From Cymodocea nodosa (Eukaryota > Streptophyta > Magnoliopsida > Alismatales > Cymodoceaceae), in assembly GCA_036874045.1 (NCBI GenBank), contig CM072341.1, positions 16,876,501 to 16,940,500 of the forward strand: 64,000 nucleotides of DNA, written 5' to 3'. Below, piece by piece: positions 60,417 to 64,000 of the stretch; within the stretch, counting starts at the first letter, position 1; each line of letters opens with the position of its first letter. Made by a program: the position numbers and the translations under genes. The notes beneath the pieces are model-generated. The model was not told the DNA's origin and did not search any database. It saw nothing but the letters and a program-made list of their open reading frames with translations.

Positions 60417-61151
60417 ATGGAGAAGTGGGTGTACGATGAGGAAGACGCTCCATCCCTCTCCGACTTACCGGTGACCGTCGACCGTGGTGACCACCTTCAT
60501 GACGCCGGAGGAACAGAGGAATTTGAGTTCTTCGGTGGGAGAAGGCTTTGTCCGGAGAGCGAGGACGACCGCATGTGCGTCGCGGACGAGGTGTTCTTCC
60601 AATGGCAGATTCTTCTTCCCATGGACAACAGATCGTGCTCTTCCTGTCCCAACGGAGGCACCGGCGGCAGAATGAGCAGAAGCGAATCCACGGACTCCTC
60701 CCGCCCGGCTTCCATCTTCAGCAACTTCTTCTACACACGTCCAAGCCCAAGACCCCACCCGTCCACCGGAAAGCAAGGCTTCGACGTGGGGAGGAGAAGG
60801 AGGAGGAGCGCGTCGGCGATGGGAATCCTCTGGTTCGGGCTCGTCCGGGGTCCGGAGCTTGAGCTGGGGTGCTTCCGGCACCGGAAGGTGGAAGGAGCTT
60901 TTCAAGGCGGTAGAAAGGTCAAAGCCGAGAAGAAGCCGGAGAAGAACGGGTTTGGGTTTCTCAGGAATAGATTGGGTTGCAAGTATTCCCCCGGCGACGC
61001 GTTGGAGCCCATCTCCTGTTGTTCTTCCACAAGGATTTTGGTCGATGATAGCACGAAAGAGGAAGCCGCATTGGCTTCTCATAGCCGTCGACGCCGAACC
61101 GTTCGGTGGTTGGAGGAATTGTCTGCACCAAAAGGCCATGATTCTTATTAG
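60417..61151 (+). CDS. plant-specific basic protein, At1g67050-like (MAKR/DUF1645-type)
   Basis: Intronless, 244 aa. An acidic N-terminal part contains EEFEFFGGRRL, then MCVADEVFFQWQILLPMD, matching the family pattern (EF.F ... ADE.F..GQILPL). A Ser/Arg-rich part follows (MSRSESTDSSRPASIFSNFF), then a basic RRRRR run and WFGLVRGPELEL, matching the W.LFRLGLV..PEIEL block of this family. A KAEKKPEKNG lysine-rich stretch follows. Related proteins are described as membrane-associated kinase regulator-like or uncharacterised, often stress- or hormone-responsive; no biochemical role can be assigned here. The usual Gly in FF.GQI is Trp, a notable change. Start: first ATG after the TATA-like element. 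Confidence 0.8.
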   Translation: MEKWVYDEEDAPSLSDLPVTVDRGDHLHDAGGTEEFEFFGGRRLCPESEDDRMCVADEVFFQWQILLPMDNRSCSSCPNGGTGGRMSRSESTDSSRPASIFSNFFYTRPSPRPHPSTGKQGFDVGRRRRRSASAMGILWFGLVRGPELELGCFRHRKVEGAFQGGRKVKAEKKPEKNGFGFLRNRLGCKYSPGDALEPISCCSSTRILVDDSTKEEAALASHSRRRRTVRWLEELSAPKGHDSY

Positions 61152-64000
61152 AGCTCAGGACGAGGGCGCTGTCTGAAGCTGAAACCATCAACTGTAATGG
61201 CCTTAATGCAACATGTACACGATGATGTTCTTAATGATATTCTTCTTGTAGTCTCTGTGATGATCGAATGAATCTTTGTCCCCCCACCCCCACACCTTCG
61301 ACTCCAATCCACCATTTGATGATGGTGTCCATGCGAGATTTGGAATGAACACAGCATTCCCGACGAAATTATAGCAACCTGAACGTGCCTGTATGGAAGA
61401 AATTCAAATAACAAGTGTGACCCTCCTGCAACTCTGCAAGCTTCTTCCTCTGAATTTTAAATATTTTATGCTCTTTGATTGCCAATGGATTTTATCAAGT
61501 GCAGATTCTCCAGACAAAACATTGAAGGAAGGGCTTCCACCGCGTGCCATCGTCAGTGTAATCTCAAAGAAACTTACCAATACCAGTGGATTTCTACAAT
61601 AATCTTGTTTCTTAACCGGCAACAGTAGCATAAGTGGTATACATCTTCATCATGCTATAAGTAGAGTAAAAACAAATTACTTGGGTTGAAAATCACTCAA
61701 GGTAACTAATCAATCATTAATGACAAAATAACCTTATTTCTTGAATCCGTAATTAGTTATCTGTCCATAAGTCAACGTCCTTTTTCCCGTAAAACAAACC
61801 AATCATCGTGCATTCCTACACCTTCATCATGTCTGGTGGGAAGGGATACAAAAGGATGGAAATGGAATTTCACTGAGGAAAGAACCAAAGAAAAGCAAGC
61901 GGATAAAAAGAAGCAAACATGTGAGACGATGGATGCCTGTCGTGATCATCATTAAAGCATTTCCAATGAATAAGTAAAATACATTAAATTTTTTGTCAGA
62001 AAAAAAAAAATAAAAAGAAGCGACGCATGCAGAAAGAAAAAGAAGGCGTTGAAGAGAAACCACAACCTTTTTAGGCATTACCAAATGGTTAGAAGTTCGA
62101 AGGCAACCTAATTTGAATAAAAGTAGGTTTAACACTTCACTTTTCTCTTTTAAAGTTACAGGTAGAACATCATTTCCTCCTCTTCTTATGCCACGATTCT
62201 GGAAAGACTATTTCGTCTTTGTCTGTGTTTGCTCTTTGTAGATTTAAGGCACTTCGCTGTCTGAGCCACAAAGCTCTATTTCTTTTATATTTGAATTTTT
62301 TAATATTAGTAAGTGAACATCTTTGTATTTTTAAAATTTTCACTATTGCAAAAAAAAATCAAACTCAATATCAATGCAGGGGTATGTGAAAATGTAGAAA
62401 TATAAAAATAATAACCACCAATTTTCCAAAGGGGTGCTTGCTGGTGATGTAACATTAGAGCTGGGAGCACAATGGGAAATAAAAGCCACCCTAAGACTAT
62501 CGTTAAGAACACCCTGGACTCCAACTCCCCATACCTTTGCTGTAGTCTACCGACATTCTGAAGATTACAGGCTACTGGTGTCTTTTTTTGATGAAGCTTT
62601 CCCTTTCCCTGGTAGTTGTCTGTCACGATCTGCGGTAGTTTCGATGGAATCCTGGATTAGAAGAGTTTCTCAGAATTCCATGTTCTGATAGAAGGATGAG
62701 GAATATAAATGGACAAGGTAATGCTTTTCATCTTCTGAAAGGAGCAAGCAAAAAACTTCCAGAGTAAGTCACTGATGAACTAAAGACTAAAGAGGAAAGA
62801 TCATTTACAAATTGGACGTCACCGTCGGATCCTTAAGCAGGAAAATTTGTTGGGCATACCCATCAAAGATGCAGATTTAAGTATTGTGGCATACAGTTGG
62901 GAGGACTAAGCTAATTCAATAGCATACCTTGTCTCCATTCCACATCCATGAATAGTCAGTTAGCCACATGGGTTTGAGCTCAAATCATTCTCTGATTTCA
63001 AGAACCATAACATTCATCATGCCAAAACCATATTTATATATAGGGCAAACCCTGACCTAATGTATGATGTTAACCTACTTTTGCAGAAACACCATCAATA
63101 CATTACAGAAAAAGGCTATACTGGTTTATGCTTACCTTAGTTATTATTGATAAGGTTGTGCTTGTACTAGGAGCAACCTATTTATAAACAAAGGTTGTGA
63201 AAAGAGAAAATAAAGTAAGCTTAACATAGGACTTGCCATGGTTTTTGCATCATGAATCTAAAGTACAAAAAAATGCAGCTTAACTACAAGTGGTTAAAAC
63301 AAGAAAAAAAATCGACACATTTTCCCACAAGTTACAGGCGTAAAAGTTGTAAATGCTCAATGGAAGGGAGGCATCCCGGGCATGGAATTGGAACGAGAAG
63401 TAAGAACCTACAGTGAAGGAAAAGGCATAACTTCAGAAGGTAGAGACCAAAGTAGGTGAGATCACGATCAGTTCTGAGACCATTCATGCGGTCACTGTTC
63501 ATTGATAGTACCATACATACAAATATGCAAATCAATCATGTTCTTCCATTCTTTACTTTTCTAAAGGGAAAAGATGCATAATGCGCATTTACTTTAAAGG
63601 ACAAGATTTTTGAAGCCTGTAGGCTCGTTAGAAGCCCTCTTGGCACATGTAGGCCTTCTTGTTGGAGGTTGGCATGGAAGATCCAGCCCCACTACTACCA
63701 TAACATAACTAGTAGTGTCCAATATTATTTTCTTTTATCTATGATGTTCCTGGTGACTAGACAAAAGGATTATCAAAATATTTAATTTGATTATGGAGCT
63801 TTTGGAAGTTTATTCTATAGATTAAAATTACTATTGAGGCAGATTTTCATGGTTCAATAAATCAAGCATGAAAATGAAATTAAGTGTATAGGCTGCCACA
63901 GTTTCTATTATATATTTAGAAAAAAGTTAAAAGCTAAATAAGATGAATTTTAATCAAAATTAAATATTGTAAAAAAAATCATAGGCCAGAATTTGAACAA
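61152..64000. other. no gene recognised
   Basis: About 2.85 kb of mixed AT-rich sequence. Short open frames at 61148-61414, 61404-61631 (both minus), 62306-62626 (minus) and 62434-62688 (plus) show no family resemblance or consistent splice structure. A gene with small exons reaching past the window edge cannot be excluded. Confidence 0.4.

Noticed and set aside
62306-62688. Open frames on both strands near 62.5 kb
   Set aside because: No recognisable domain. A possible splice donor exists in the minus-strand frame, but no partner exon could be found.
1-64000. CRISPR arrays, rRNA, tRNA, bacterial-type operons
   Set aside because: None seen; the tandem repeats present are short microsatellites or transposon-associated.

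Overview
This window is plant nuclear DNA. It has intron-rich genes with GT-AG splice sites, a nucleus-encoded subunit of the plastid Clp protease, a KAI2/D14-LIKE receptor, a GASA peptide, an EAR-motif C2H2 zinc finger, and many plant transposon relics in AT-rich spacers. GC-rich coding exons (KAI2, GASA, zinc finger) in AT-rich surroundings, and a KAI2 sequence close to remembered monocot versions, suggest a monocot, perhaps not a grass. That placement is inference.

Layout. (1) 435-8571, minus: CLPR1, nine exons, 386 aa. (2) 8.6-12.1 kb: AT-rich spacer with a decayed hAT (Ac-like) transposon. (3) 12115-23274, plus: membrane-anchored aspartic protease, twelve exons, 638 aa, with a Ty3/gypsy fossil in intron 2. 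(4) 23.3-25.5 kb: a short non-autonomous hAT element, a LINE tail and an unassigned GC-rich block. (5) 25559-25929, minus: GASA/snakin peptide, two exons, 93 aa. (6) 27408-35690, minus: LRR plus WD40 protein, nine exons, 897 aa, with a full DWD box; its introns hold a LINE 3' end and a MITE. (7) 36.5-41.1 kb: two-gene PIF/Harbinger relic and a MITE. (8) 41405-52193, plus: KAI2, two exons, 275 aa, split by a 9.96-kb intron filled with copia, gypsy and Harbinger relics. (9) 52505-57750: Ty1/copia element with both LTRs and a primer-binding site. (10) 58611-59165, plus: C2H2 zinc-finger repressor, intronless. (11) 59451-60029: Tourist-like MITE. (12) 60417-61151, plus: At1g67050-like basic protein, intronless. 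(13) 61.2-64 kb: nothing recognised.

The genes are ordinary, unlinked plant genes and no operon-like or cluster logic is visible. All multi-exon models were built by hand from splice sites, reading phase and remembered family sequences; every one closes in frame. No previously undescribed system is convincingly present. The points most worth following are the LRR-WD40 protein as a candidate CUL4-DDB1 substrate receptor, the retroelement-swollen KAI2 intron with a slightly divergent KAI2 protein, a family of Harbinger-like termini shared by three elements, and two small tandem-repeat structures (48.8 kb and 57.4 kb).
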